Shown: positions 1-7,547 of the stretch, piece by piece
How positions within the stretch are numbered: the stretch's first letter is position 1
How the letters are laid out: each line of letters starts with the position of its first letter
Assembly (NCBI RefSeq): GCF_022549695.1
Contig: NZ_JAKZGS010000001.1
Location: 263,815-327,814, forward strand
Length of the DNA: 64,000 nucleotides
Direction of reading: 5' to 3'
From: Belliella calami
GTDB taxonomy: Bacteria; Bacteroidota; Bacteroidia; Cytophagales; Cyclobacteriaceae
Position numbers and translations under genes: made by a program
Notes under the pieces: model-generated
The model's input: only the letters and a program-made list of their open reading frames with translations
What the model was told of the DNA's origin: nothing
The model's database searches: none

Positions 1-508
1 CATAAGTCCAAAAAAAAACTATGTGCAACTATGTTACTATGTGGTTCAAATTTTAAAACCACATAGACACATAGATCACAGAGAAAAAAACATAAGTCAA
101 AAAGAAAAAAAACTATGTGCAACTATGTCCCTATGTGGTTCAAATTTTAAAACCACATAGACACAGAGATCACAGAGAAAAACATAAGTCCAAAAAAAAA
201 CTATGTGCAACTATGTTACTATGTGGTTCAAATTTTAAAACCACATAGACACATAGATCACAGAGAAAAAAACATAAGTCAAAAAGAAAAAAAACTATGT
301 GCAACTATGTTACTATGTGGTTCAAATTTTAAAACCACATAGTAACATAGATCACAGAGAAAAACATAAGTCAAAAAGAAAAAAAACTATGTGCAACTAT
401 GTAACTATGTGGTTCAAATTATAAAAACCACATAGACACATAGATCACAGAGAAAAAACATAAGTCCAAAAAAAAACTATGTGTAACTATGTCCCTATGT
501 GGTTCAAA
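1..508. repeat. Tandem array of ~91-bp repeat units, about 5.5 copies
   Basis: Units beginning CATAAGTC start at 1, 91, 183, 273, 365 and 459, giving periods of 90 to 94 bp. Each unit contains CTATGTGGTT followed by a short AT spacer and AACCACATAG (37-46 and 57-66 in the first unit), so each could form a 10-bp hairpin. Copies differ by a few bases and in the length of A runs. The array touches the window edge and may continue upstream. No open reading frame fits. There are no variable spacers, so it is not a CRISPR array. Confidence 0.9.
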
Positions 509-568
509 AAAAACAGATAATTACATTTGAAAATGTAACTTTGTTTACAAACTTCAACTTAATCAAAA

Positions 569-1108
569 ATGTCACAATCCAAAAAATACATTTCGGAATT
601 GGAAGAAATCACAAAAGGTGTAAAAAATTCATTTTCTACACTTGAATACGATCTTCTCTTTAAAAAACCAGATGCAAGAACTTGGAGTATTGCAGAAAAC
701 TTAGAGCACTTGATTATTTTGAACAGTAGTTATTTTCCAATCTTTGAAAAAGTAAAAAAAGGTACACTTCAAAGAGCCTTTATTTCCAAAATTGGATTTT
801 TCACCAAAATGTTTGGCAACATGATCTACAAATCTGTTTCTGATGGAGGAAAGAAAAAAGTTAAAACTTTCCCTCTCTGGGAACCCAAGTTATATTCCGA
901 TCAAGATGAAGCTATTCTGGAGAAGTTTTATGACCATCAAAAATTACTCATTCAGAAAATCCGTGAAATGGAGCCTTTTTTGGGAAAAGGAATAATCATC
1001 CATTCTCCCGCCAATAAAATTGTCGTTTATTCCCTAGACAAAGCTCTGGAAATAATTGTTGCACATGAAAAAAGACATTTGGAGCAGGCTCAAAGATTGA
1101 TTATATGA
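569..1108 (+). CDS. DinB-like (DinB_2) four-helix protein
   Basis: This 179-aa soluble protein has the pattern of the DinB/YfiT superfamily: an early helix with a conserved tryptophan and His (WSIAENLEHL, near residue 45) and a C-terminal pair of histidines (AHEKRHLEQ, near residue 165) that would complete a metal-binding triad. Family members are putative metal-dependent enzymes, often thiol transferases, but no substrate can be assigned here. Length is normal for the family. It stands alone just after the tandem array, with an AT-rich upstream region. No signal peptide is seen. The fold is well supported; the biochemical role is unknown. Confidence 0.8.
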   Translation: MSQSKKYISELEEITKGVKNSFSTLEYDLLFKKPDARTWSIAENLEHLIILNSSYFPIFEKVKKGTLQRAFISKIGFFTKMFGNMIYKSVSDGGKKKVKTFPLWEPKLYSDQDEAILEKFYDHQKLLIQKIREMEPFLGKGIIIHSPANKIVVYSLDKALEIIVAHEKRHLEQAQRLII

Positions 1109-1230
1109 TGGTTTTGAAACACCAAAAAAAATAAACTACAACTAAGTAAAGTCTAGAATTCATTATTTGATCTGATTTTTTTTTAACTTAAAGATTGATA
1201 GCTGATAAAAAACGTCAAATATTTTGTGTT

Positions 1231-1251
1231 TAATCGGTTTTTTTCCGATTA
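1231..1251. promoter_or_regulatory. Inverted repeat upstream of the abiE pair, candidate operator
   Basis: TAATCGG (1231-1237) and CCGATTA (1245-1251) form a perfect 7-bp inverted repeat with a 7-bp spacer, 20 bp before the antitoxin start. AbiEi-type antitoxins are known to bind inverted repeats in their own promoter and repress it, so this is a plausible autoregulatory site. The functional reading is inference. Confidence 0.45.
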
Positions 1252-1271
1252 TTATATAAATTTTTTACAAT

Positions 1272-1910
1272 ATGGAATTTAAAGACCTTCTAACAGACTA
1301 TCAAGAGCAACCTCTCACTAGGCAGGTAATATTATCTCTATTGAAAGATTATAAGAGACCCAATGACAAGATTTCTGAGCTCATAAAAGATGGAATGCTG
1401 ATTGGCTTGAAAAAAGGACTATATGTACCTGGTCCAAAGAGCAAAATCATCAGGCCAGAGTTATTTTTAATTGCCAATCACTTATGGGGGCCTAGCTATA
1501 TTTCTATGGAGACTGCGCTTTCTTACTGGGGAATGATACCTGAACGAGTATTTGAAACAACTTCAGTTACAATAAAAAGTGCAAAAGTTTTCAAGACTGA
1601 ATTAGGAAAATTTAGCTATAAGAAAAGTCAATTACCATATTATGCTTTTGGTATTAAAACAGAACAACTTTCACCTCGGCAAGCTGTAATGATAGCTTCA
1701 CCTGAAAAAGCAATTTGTGACAAAATAGTAATGACATCAGGAGTAAATTTAAGAAGTTCCAAGCAGGTGATGGAATACTTGACCGAGGATTTGAGACTTG
1801 AAGAAGAAGTCTTACTAAAGTTAAATGTAGACATAATCGATTCATGGATTTCAAATGCTCAAAAACAAAGTACTTTACAAATGTTTATTAAAACTATTCA
1901 AAAGTTATGA
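1272..1910 (+). CDS. abiEi: AbiEi-type antitoxin / transcriptional regulator
   Basis: This 212-aa protein matches the AbiEi antitoxin pattern (COG5340-like). It has a winged-helix N-terminus (about residues 1-55, including a GLKKGLYVPGP stretch typical of the wing) and a C-terminal region with the PSYISMETALSYWGMIPE motif. In the type IV abortive-infection system AbiE, this partner counters the nucleotidyltransferase toxin and represses the operon. It overlaps the downstream toxin gene by 4 bp (ATGA), which indicates translational coupling. A candidate operator lies upstream. The gene pair sits 3 kb outside the prophage. Confidence 0.85.
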   Translation: MEFKDLLTDYQEQPLTRQVILSLLKDYKRPNDKISELIKDGMLIGLKKGLYVPGPKSKIIRPELFLIANHLWGPSYISMETALSYWGMIPERVFETTSVTIKSAKVFKTELGKFSYKKSQLPYYAFGIKTEQLSPRQAVMIASPEKAICDKIVMTSGVNLRSSKQVMEYLTEDLRLEEEVLLKLNVDIIDSWISNAQKQSTLQMFIKTIQKL

Positions 1911-2764
1911 TAAAGGAATGGATAGAGGAGTATAACCCAAAAACACAAGAGGAAGTATTTGCTGCACTTCGTGAGGTAATGCAAGAAGTAACACTTGCAG
2001 GTTTACAGCGTGCAGGTTTCTTCGAAAGAGCAGCTTTCTATGGAGGAACAGCTTTACGGATCTTTTATGGCTTGGATAGATATTCTGAAGACCTTGACTT
2101 CTCCCTTCTTGAAGTCAATCCAAATTTTTCTTTAGAGGTATATTTCGATGCTATAATTTTAGAATTCGAGGCATTAGGAATGAAAGTTACCATTAGCGAA
2201 AAAAACAAAGCACATAATTCTAATATAGATTCGGCTTTTTTGAAGTCTTCAACGGCCTGGAAAGAATTGACACTAGATGGGATCATTCCTCAATCAGGAA
2301 TCAAAATCCAACCAAGCATAAAAATAAAGATTGAGGTAGATAGACAACCGCCTTTAGGTTTTGAAACAGAGGAAAAATTACTCTTACGACCTTTTTCGTT
2401 TTATGTCAAATGTTTTACTTTACCTAGTCTATTTGCAGGGAAGATGCATGCCTTGCTTTTTAGAAAGTGGCTAAAAAGAGTCAAAGGAAGGGATTGGTAT
2501 GATTTGGAATGGTATATCAAAAAGGGAGTCTCTTTAGACCTTAATCATTTTTTACTAAGGGCTAAAGACAGTGGAGATTGGGTTGATGATTCTATTTCTA
2601 AAGAACATATTACCAATCTATTGATAGCTAAAATTGAAAATGTCAATTTTGACCGTATTCGGGAAGATATTGTACGATTTATCCCAAATGATTCAGGATT
2701 GGAAATTTGGAGTTCTAAGTATTTTTTGGACTTGATTGAAAAATTAAGGTTTAAAGAAATCTAA
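1907..2764 (+). CDS. abiEii: AbiEii-type nucleotidyltransferase toxin
   Basis: This 285-aa protein has the nucleotidyltransferase signature of AbiEii/AbiGii toxins: FYGGTALR near residue 45 followed by YSEDLDFSLL, giving the G-G and D-x-D metal-binding residues. A later K-x-D-WYDLEWY stretch (about residues 190-205) is also typical of the family. Related toxins add nucleotides to tRNA or other acceptors and arrest growth. The start overlaps the antitoxin stop. The reading frame appears complete and intact, so the pair may be active as an abortive-infection or toxin-antitoxin system. Confidence 0.85.
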   Translation: MIKEWIEEYNPKTQEEVFAALREVMQEVTLAGLQRAGFFERAAFYGGTALRIFYGLDRYSEDLDFSLLEVNPNFSLEVYFDAIILEFEALGMKVTISEKNKAHNSNIDSAFLKSSTAWKELTLDGIIPQSGIKIQPSIKIKIEVDRQPPLGFETEEKLLLRPFSFYVKCFTLPSLFAGKMHALLFRKWLKRVKGRDWYDLEWYIKKGVSLDLNHFLLRAKDSGDWVDDSISKEHITNLLIAKIENVNFDRIREDIVRFIPNDSGLEIWSSKYFLDLIEKLRFKEI

Positions 2765-2801
2765 ACCTGAGAACCTTCAGAATATTCTGATTTCTAAATT
2801 T

Positions 2802-2960
2802 GATTATCCGCTATTTTGCCAGTAAAGAAGATATAAACCATCAGGTTGCGGATAATCGTCAACTGGCAACGGACGACAGTCAGTATTGAAAATCCGTTGT
2901 TGGAGAAACTTTGTTTGACTAGTTCTGAAGTAGCTTCTATACATATTACTAAATAAGCCA
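2802..2960. repeat. Dispersed intergenic repeat, copy A
   Basis: Begins GATTATCCGC (2802-2811), with GCGGATAATC at 2848-2857, then a CAACGG...CCGTTG hairpin and a tail GGAGAAACTTTGTTTG. The same order of blocks recurs at 58250-58430, and shorter relatives are at 49431, 56433 and 56834. It lies between the convergent abiEii and TPR genes and carries no ORF. Confidence 0.75.
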
Positions 2961-2979
2961 TTTTAATTTTCAGTCTCAA

Positions 2980-3016
2980 AAAAAATCCTCAGCTCAAAAA
3001 AGAACTGAGGAATTGA
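2980..3016 (-). terminator. Rho-independent terminator after the TPR gene
   Basis: TCCTCAG (2986-2992) and CTGAGGA (3005-3011) form a stem that on the minus strand is followed by a run of eight T. It lies directly downstream of the TPR gene stop. Confidence 0.75.
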
Positions 3017-3040
3017 AAATCTGATATTAGAAGTCGAAAA

Positions 3041-3745
3041 TTAAAGCCCTTTCAAACCTTCTTTAGCCAATTCAAAGTTTGGTTCCAATGCCAATGCTTC
3101 TTCGAATGCTTTTCTAGCATCTTCCTTACTTCCCTGTTCTACAAAAACCAAAGCTTTAAGATTCAAAGCTGCCGCTTTCATACTCACTTCTTGTGTTTGA
3201 TTGTTTTCTATTGGGAATCCCAATTTTTGTTCAGCAGATTTTGAATTTTTCACAATCATATTGATTGAATTCAATGCTTCTTCATGCTTCTTCAGTGAAT
3301 ACTGTAAATAAGCCGATTTGTATAGCGCAAAAACATCATCAGTCAAAAGATGTAATCTTTCAAACTGCGTCAGCGCCCTTTCCATTGCTCCAATTTGCTC
3401 TAAAGAGTATGCTGCAATTTCCAATGCTTCGACGCTTCTGTCATTTACTTGCAAAACATCCAAAGCTGCCAAAGCTGCACCGCTGAACTGATTGCTATCA
3501 TAATATAAAGAAGCTAGCAATTCACCATACCTTGAATTCGTTGGATTTCTTTCCAACAATTCCATCAGTTTCATTCTTGCTACTGCAAAATCGTTGTACC
3601 TCAATGCCAACTGATAGACCCTCTGATCTGTCTCATTCTTTTGTCTAACTGTCTCTGTGACCGGTGCAGCGGTATCAGTTTCTTGTGCGAAAGCTGGCGA
3701 AGCCGCCATAGTTAGAATGACAAGGAGTAATTTAAATCTGTTCAT
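3041..3745 (-). CDS. Periplasmic TPR-repeat protein
   Basis: This 234-aa protein begins with a clear signal peptide (MNRFKLLLVILTMAASPAFA, cleavage after AFA). The mature part is built of helical tetratricopeptide-like repeats, for example around residues 70-105 and 195-230 (ALNLKALVFVEQGSKEDARK, FEEALALEPNFELAKEGL). Such proteins are protein-interaction scaffolds; no partner can be named. It starts 10 bp after cca on the same strand, so the two may be cotranscribed. A terminator follows the stop. Confidence 0.75.
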   Translation of the reverse strand: MNRFKLLLVILTMAASPAFAQETDTAAPVTETVRQKNETDQRVYQLALRYNDFAVARMKLMELLERNPTNSRYGELLASLYYDSNQFSGAALAALDVLQVNDRSVEALEIAAYSLEQIGAMERALTQFERLHLLTDDVFALYKSAYLQYSLKKHEEALNSINMIVKNSKSAEQKLGFPIENNQTQEVSMKAAALNLKALVFVEQGSKEDARKAFEEALALEPNFELAKEGLKGL

Positions 3746-3755
3746 AATTTTGATT

Positions 3756-5171
3756 CTATTTGCTTTTCAGTCCTCTTTTTTCTGCTAAACGGTATAATAA
3801 CTGTAAAGCCTCTTCTTTATTGTTTTGAATTTGTCCTTCGAGAATTGCCTCTTTGATTTCTTCTTTCAATTCGCCAATGATTCTCGATGGTTCGATGCCA
3901 AAAATAGACATAATTTCTTCTCCTGAAACAGGTGGTTGAAAATTTCTTACATGATCCTTCTCTTCGACCTCCAAAATCTTCTGTTCTACCTTGTCAAAAT
4001 TAGCCAAATACTTTTGGACTTTATTGTTATTCTTGGAAGTCACATCGGCCCTACAAAGCTTCATCAAATCATCTACGTCATCCCCTGCATCAAACAACAA
4101 TCTTCTTATGGCAGAATCAGTCACTTTATCACTTACCAAAGCAATAGGACGCAAATGAAGTCTCACCAATTTTTGAACATATTTCATCCGTTCATCCATT
4201 GGTAATTTTAACCGTCGGAATATCGCTGGAGTCATTCTTGCACCTTTGTCTTCATGTCCATGAAATGTCCAGCCAACTTTCTGATTGAAACGCTTGGTAG
4301 CTGGCTTGGCTATGTCATGCATGATCGCTGCCCAACGTAACCAAAGGTCGTCTGTAAATACAGTAATATTGTCCAAGACTTGAAGTGTATGGTAAAAATT
4401 ATCCTTATGCGATTTATCTCCCACTGAGTCAACTCCCTGTAATTCGACCATTTCCGGAAAAAACTGATGCAGCAATTTACTGGCAAAAAGCAGTTTGAAT
4501 CCATAAGAAGGTGTCTTTGACAAGATGATTTTATTCAGTTCTTCGATAATCCTTTCACCCGAAATAATACTAAGCCTTTCAGCATTTTGCATCAGTCCGT
4601 CAAAAGTATCTGCATCAATATCAAAATTAAGCTGCGTTGCAAATCGAACAGCACGCATCATCCTCAAAGGATCATCCGAAAAAGTAACATTAGGATCTGT
4701 AGGAGTTTTGATGATTTTCCTTTTGAGATCCTTTAACCCATCGAATGGATCTATCAACTCCCCAAATCTAGATTCATTGAGGCAAATAGCCATTGCATTG
4801 ATCGTGAAGTCTCTTCGCTCTTGATCTTCCTGTAGCGTCCCATCTTCCACTATTGGCTTTCTGGAATCCAATCTGTAGGATTCTTTTCTAGCACCTACAA
4901 ACTCGAGTTCGTAGTCATCCATCTTGATCATTGCTGTACCAAAATTCTTGAATACAGACAATGGAACATGCTTATCAAAGCTTTCAGAAACTTTGGTAGC
5001 GAGTGCAATCCCAGAACCAACACATACAAAGTCTAGGTCTTTGCAGGGTCTTCCTAATATCAAATCTCGGACATAACCTCCTACCACATAGGTCTCCAAG
5101 TCCATTTCATCGGCTATCTCCCCTATTTGTTTGAATATGGGTAAAGCTTCTAGTTTTTCTCTGAAATTCAT
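3756..5171 (-). CDS. cca: CCA tRNA nucleotidyltransferase with HD domain
   Basis: This 471-aa class II nucleotidyltransferase adds or repairs the CCA tail of tRNAs. The head domain shows the VVGGYVRDLILGR motif (about residues 29-41) and the catalytic DLD (45-47), followed by the RRDFTINAMA motif near residue 120. A C-terminal HD-type domain shows RWAAIMHDIAKP and FHGHEDKGA. Length agrees with the HD-containing bacterial form. It overlaps the upstream unknown gene by 4 bp, so they are translationally coupled. Confidence 0.93.
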   Translation of the reverse strand: MNFREKLEALPIFKQIGEIADEMDLETYVVGGYVRDLILGRPCKDLDFVCVGSGIALATKVSESFDKHVPLSVFKNFGTAMIKMDDYELEFVGARKESYRLDSRKPIVEDGTLQEDQERRDFTINAMAICLNESRFGELIDPFDGLKDLKRKIIKTPTDPNVTFSDDPLRMMRAVRFATQLNFDIDADTFDGLMQNAERLSIISGERIIEELNKIILSKTPSYGFKLLFASKLLHQFFPEMVELQGVDSVGDKSHKDNFYHTLQVLDNITVFTDDLWLRWAAIMHDIAKPATKRFNQKVGWTFHGHEDKGARMTPAIFRRLKLPMDERMKYVQKLVRLHLRPIALVSDKVTDSAIRRLLFDAGDDVDDLMKLCRADVTSKNNNKVQKYLANFDKVEQKILEVEEKDHVRNFQPPVSGEEIMSIFGIEPSRIIGELKEEIKEAILEGQIQNNKEEALQLLYRLAEKRGLKSK

Positions 5172-5653
5172 CCTTTTATAATCTTCACATCTCCATCTGG
5201 ACTCAGAAACATTTCTTTCACATCCGGACCAAACAATGGAAATCTTTCATTTGTCTCGAAGTCTGCACTTGCTGTGACTTCCCTCTCTTGATAGATCACA
5301 GGCTGACCAAAAGCAAAAAGCACTTTATTCCAATAATCGTTTCTGATCAATGAAAATTTAACTCTCCCTTCTACTATTGGACCCTTTTGCAAAACTCTGT
5401 TGACTGGGCTATGATAGATGGTAGCTTTGGTGGCATACTCTACAATATCCAAAGACACTTCAGAAAACTGCTCTGTAATGGATCTAATTTGAAATAGGTC
5501 AAAAAATAAAAACGTGCCATCAGCAGAGTCTTTTTCTACATTCCACAGATGGGGAATGATCAATTCAATGGTTTTAGAATTCCCCTCTTTGATCTTGACC
5601 CGACCATTCGCTTTTATATGTTTTGCAACTGCTGTATTTTCCACTTTTATCAA
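5168..5653 (-). CDS. Conserved hypothetical protein upstream of cca
   Basis: I do not recognise this 161-aa protein. It has no signal peptide or membrane segment and reads as a mixed alpha/beta soluble protein (IKEGNSKTIELIIPHLWN, AKATIYHSPVNRVLQKGPIV). Its stop overlaps the cca start by 4 bp, suggesting a linked role or simple cotranscription. It is the last host gene before the prophage; only about 135 bp separate its start from the left attachment repeat, so it was ancestrally divergent from pyrG. Confidence 0.6.
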   Translation of the reverse strand: MIKVENTAVAKHIKANGRVKIKEGNSKTIELIIPHLWNVEKDSADGTFLFFDLFQIRSITEQFSEVSLDIVEYATKATIYHSPVNRVLQKGPIVEGRVKFSLIRNDYWNKVLFAFGQPVIYQEREVTASADFETNERFPLFGPDVKEMFLSPDGDVKIIKG

Positions 5654-5789
5654 ATTTTGTCAAAAATACGGGAGATTATCGGGAATTATAGTGGTTTTGT
5701 TCAAAAATTGGAAAGCAAGCGAATTGTGAAGAAAGAATTTTCTTCCCCAAATTTCCCCAAATCATCAGCGTATCCAATTATTTGCTTAC

Positions 5790-5803
5790 CTTTGTATCCC
5801 ATA
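5790..5803. other. Left attachment-site repeat (att core)
   Basis: CTTTGTATCCCATA matches CTTTGTACCCCATA at the right end with one mismatch. It overlaps a host TAnnTTTG-type -7 box (TACCTTTG, 5787-5794), which before insertion would have faced pyrG. Confidence 0.65.
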
Positions 5804-5826
5804 TGTATTAATAGGATTTAAATGTA

Positions 5827-5861
5827 TTTAAACAGGCTTATTGTACAACACTGTAATAAAC
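5827..5861. other. Left-end integrase arm-type sites (inverted copies of right-end sites)
   Basis: TTTAAACAGGCTT (5827-5839) is the exact reverse complement of 36597-36609. TTGTACAAC (5841-5849) also has a counterpart near the right end. CTGTAATAAAC (5851-5861) recurs in direct orientation at 36544-36554. Such arrangements around a core are typical of attP arm sites for tyrosine integrases. Confidence 0.5.
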
Positions 5862-5907
5862 TAAGTAATTTTTAGACTTAATAATCAATGCTTTTACACC
5901 CTTTAAT

Positions 5908-5942
5908 AAAAAATCCTGCTACCATTGGCAACAGGATTTTCC
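5908..5942 (-). terminator. Terminator of the left minus-strand operon
   Basis: AAAATCCTG (5910-5918) pairs with CAGGATTTT (5932-5940), followed on the minus strand by a T-rich run. It lies 130 bp beyond the last gene of the left arm, between that operon and the host junction. Confidence 0.65.
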
Positions 5943-6068
5943 TAAATGAAAAGTTTATGGAGATTATATTAATGCTCTTTAAAACTAACAATTAATTTTA
6001 AAAATCAAAAATATTACACTTTAAACTTTAATTGAATAGTGTTCTTATTTCTCCCATTCTCGTATCTG

Positions 6069-6494
6069 TTAGCTCTTAAAATCCTTTTCCGATATCATTA
6101 CATCATTTACTTCAAAGTCTTCTGTAATAGCTTTATTTTGGCTCATTTCAATCACCATATCTAACAACTCATAAAACAATTCTTTTTTCATAATTGCATA
6201 TTCACCTTTATGAGTAATCTTTGAAAGAAGTATGATTTTTTCATCTTTGTTTTTGGCTTGAATATCAGTTATCAACTTTTGATAGTTTACACATTTACCA
6301 GTGCATTTTAATTGGTATTGAAAATCTTTAGTACTTAAATCAATACCTCTATCATCTAAGGCTTTTGAATTGTATCTATTGGTTAATATTTTTTGATTGT
6401 ATTTAACTGATAACTCATTTGCTATTAATCTTTCGTAGCTGTGACCTTTGGCACGAACATTCAATTTCTTTTTTGGTTCTGATTTTTCAATCAC
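6069..6494 (-). CDS. PD-(D/E)XK-like nuclease, possibly Holliday-junction-resolvase-like
   Basis: This 141-aa protein shows a possible PD-(D/E)XK core: an early helix with a glutamate (GHSYERLIANEL, about 17-28), then DDRGIDL and YQLKCTG (about 46-65), giving an E...D...(Q)xK pattern. This core occurs in phage resolvases and restriction-type nucleases. It is the last gene of a minus-strand run of four small genes and precedes a terminator. A 10-bp inverted repeat (6526-6535 / 6549-6558) lies just before its start. The fold is inferred from motifs only; the exact substrate is unknown. Confidence 0.45.
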   Translation of the reverse strand: MIEKSEPKKKLNVRAKGHSYERLIANELSVKYNQKILTNRYNSKALDDRGIDLSTKDFQYQLKCTGKCVNYQKLITDIQAKNKDEKIILLSKITHKGEYAIMKKELFYELLDMVIEMSQNKAITEDFEVNDVMISEKDFKS

Positions 6495-6525
6495 TTGTAA
6501 TCTATTTAATCTAATTGTAATTTTA

Positions 6526-6558
6526 AATTACCCTGCAATTATGAACTACAGGGTAATT
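6526..6558. promoter_or_regulatory. 10-bp inverted repeat before the nuclease-like gene
   Basis: AATTACCCTG (6526-6535) and CAGGGTAATT (6549-6558) form a perfect 10-bp stem with a 13-nt loop, between the 41-aa ORF stop and the start of the nuclease-like gene. It could be an attenuating hairpin or an operator; the minus-strand T run after it is weak. Confidence 0.45.
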
Positions 6559-6573
6559 GATTAATAGGGAGAT

Positions 6574-6699
6574 TTAATTTTTTCTTTCTTCAATAACATC
6601 TGGTATGTCAGTAATTTTCTTTAATTTCTTGATTTCTTCTTCAGTAAGGTTTGGAATTACTGTTTCTGGTTCACTTGCTTTGATATTTTCTTCGTTCAT
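6574..6699 (-). CDS. Small acidic phage protein, 41 aa
   Basis: A short open frame starting with ATG at 6699 encodes a charged peptide (MNEENIKASEPETVIPNLTE then a lysine-rich helix). It is preceded at 27 bp by the phage promoter-like motif AGTATTTATA (minus strand, 6727-6736), which supports expression. It lies in line with the surrounding minus-strand genes. No family is recognised, and it is short enough that protein evidence is needed. Confidence 0.4.
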   Translation of the reverse strand: MNEENIKASEPETVIPNLTEEEIKKLKKITDIPDVIEERKN

Positions 6700-6726
6700 A
6701 ATTTTTATATTTTTTGTTTATTTGTT

Positions 6727-6736
6727 TATAAATACT
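6727..6736 (-). promoter_or_regulatory. Phage promoter-like motif AGTATTTATA
   Basis: AGTATTTATA on the minus strand, 27 bp upstream of the 41-aa ORF. The same decamer occurs 12 to 18 bp before three other starts in the prophage, and once 150 bp before the polymerase-like gene. Confidence 0.45.
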
Positions 6737-6754
6737 TTACTTTTTTTATTTTAT

Positions 6755-6922
6755 TTACTTTTTAATTTTTCCCATAAAATCTTCCCAAGAAATCCATCCT
6801 TTATCTTTATAATAATCTTCAGGGTTAGATGGAATGTGAATAGGTTTTTTTCCAGACTTACAGTAATTAATCCAAATTTGTTTCAATTCAAATTCTGTAC
6901 AATATTGTTTTTTCTGCTCCAT
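6755..6922 (-). CDS. Small protein with a phage-integrase-repeat-like motif, 55 aa
   Basis: This short gene (ATG at 6922) encodes a 55-aa protein whose C-terminal half reads IPSNPEDYYKDKGWISWEDF. That resembles the short repeat unit with a P-x2-P-x3-Y-x4-GW-x2-W-x2-F/W-G pattern found in some phage integrase-associated proteins. A single copy stands alone here. It is in tandem with the 75-aa gene upstream, about 28 bp after its stop. A role in DNA binding is possible but not shown. Confidence 0.55.
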   Translation of the reverse strand: MEQKKQYCTEFELKQIWINYCKSGKKPIHIPSNPEDYYKDKGWISWEDFMGKIKK

Positions 6923-6950
6923 AATTTTTATCTTTTCTGTTTTTCTGTTT

Positions 6951-7178
6951 TTAATTGTTTCTACAAATTTTTAATCTAATGCCGTATTCGAGTCCTTTAA
7001 TATATCTTTGATGATAATGATTTATACTTGAACATACATAATTAGGACTAATATCATATGAATCATTTTCATATAAAATATAATTTTGATTATCACTTAA
7101 TAAATCATAAACAATACTTCCTGCACTTTCAGTATCTATTGATTTACTTGTTATGTATTTGTTAATTGAATTAGTCAT
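6951..7178 (-). CDS. Hypothetical phage protein, 75 aa
   Basis: I do not recognise this protein. It is small, polar and tyrosine-rich (IVYDLLSDNQNYILYENDSY) with no signal or membrane segment. It is the first gene of the left minus-strand run, preceded by AGTATTTATA at 7193-7202 (14 bp from the ATG). Its promoter distance and tandem neighbours support it as a real gene. Confidence 0.5.
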   Translation of the reverse strand: MTNSINKYITSKSIDTESAGSIVYDLLSDNQNYILYENDSYDISPNYVCSSINHYHQRYIKGLEYGIRLKICRNN

Positions 7179-7192
7179 TTTATTTATTTATA

Positions 7193-7202
7193 TATAAATA
7201 CT
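7193..7202 (-). promoter_or_regulatory. Phage promoter-like motif AGTATTTATA
   Basis: The minus strand reads AGTATTTATATATAAA immediately upstream of the 75-aa gene start at 7178. Confidence 0.5.
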
Positions 7203-7203
7203 A

Positions 7204-7547
7204 TTGTTTTTGTTTTTTACTCAATTTTCACAATAAATATTTTACTTATCTTAATTAATAGTACTACTTTAAACCAAAAGAAGATAACAGCTTTTACACC
7301 GTTATCTTCCGCATTTTAACATACATAGTATGTGGATGGAGTTACTAATCAATAATAAATTATTTACAGTTTCACTCCCAACGTAAATTAATTTACGTTG
7401 TTGATTATGTTATACCATACAAGTATTCACAACACACCGTCATCTTCTAAACATAACATCAGCAAAGGTAATTGATTATATATATACAAAGCAAATTTAT
7501 ATGTAATTAATTTTCAAGTATTTATATATAATATATAACTTCATTAA
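7204..7547. other. Gene-free, palindrome-rich intergenic region
   Basis: No gene is seen. Three palindromes are present: GAAGATAAC / GTTATCTTC (7280-7288, 7301-7309), followed by CTTTTGGTTT on the minus strand and so a possible terminator for the polymerase-like gene; ACATAC-ATA-GTATGT (7319-7333); and a perfect 20-bp palindrome AACGTAAATTAATTTACGTT (7380-7399). The last two have the symmetry of dimeric-regulator sites. Confidence 0.55.

Noticed and set aside
1-508. Possible CRISPR array from regularly spaced repeats
   Set aside because: Whole ~91-bp units are repeated, with no unique spacers between short repeats, and no cas gene is present.
5790-5803. A tRNA gene as attachment site
   Set aside because: No tRNA-like fold is present at either prophage end; the att repeats lie in a promoter region.
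6605-6979. Plus-strand open frame of 124 aa across the small minus-strand phage genes
   Set aside because: It is low-complexity Phe/Ile/Leu sequence antisense to two better supported small genes with promoter-like motifs.
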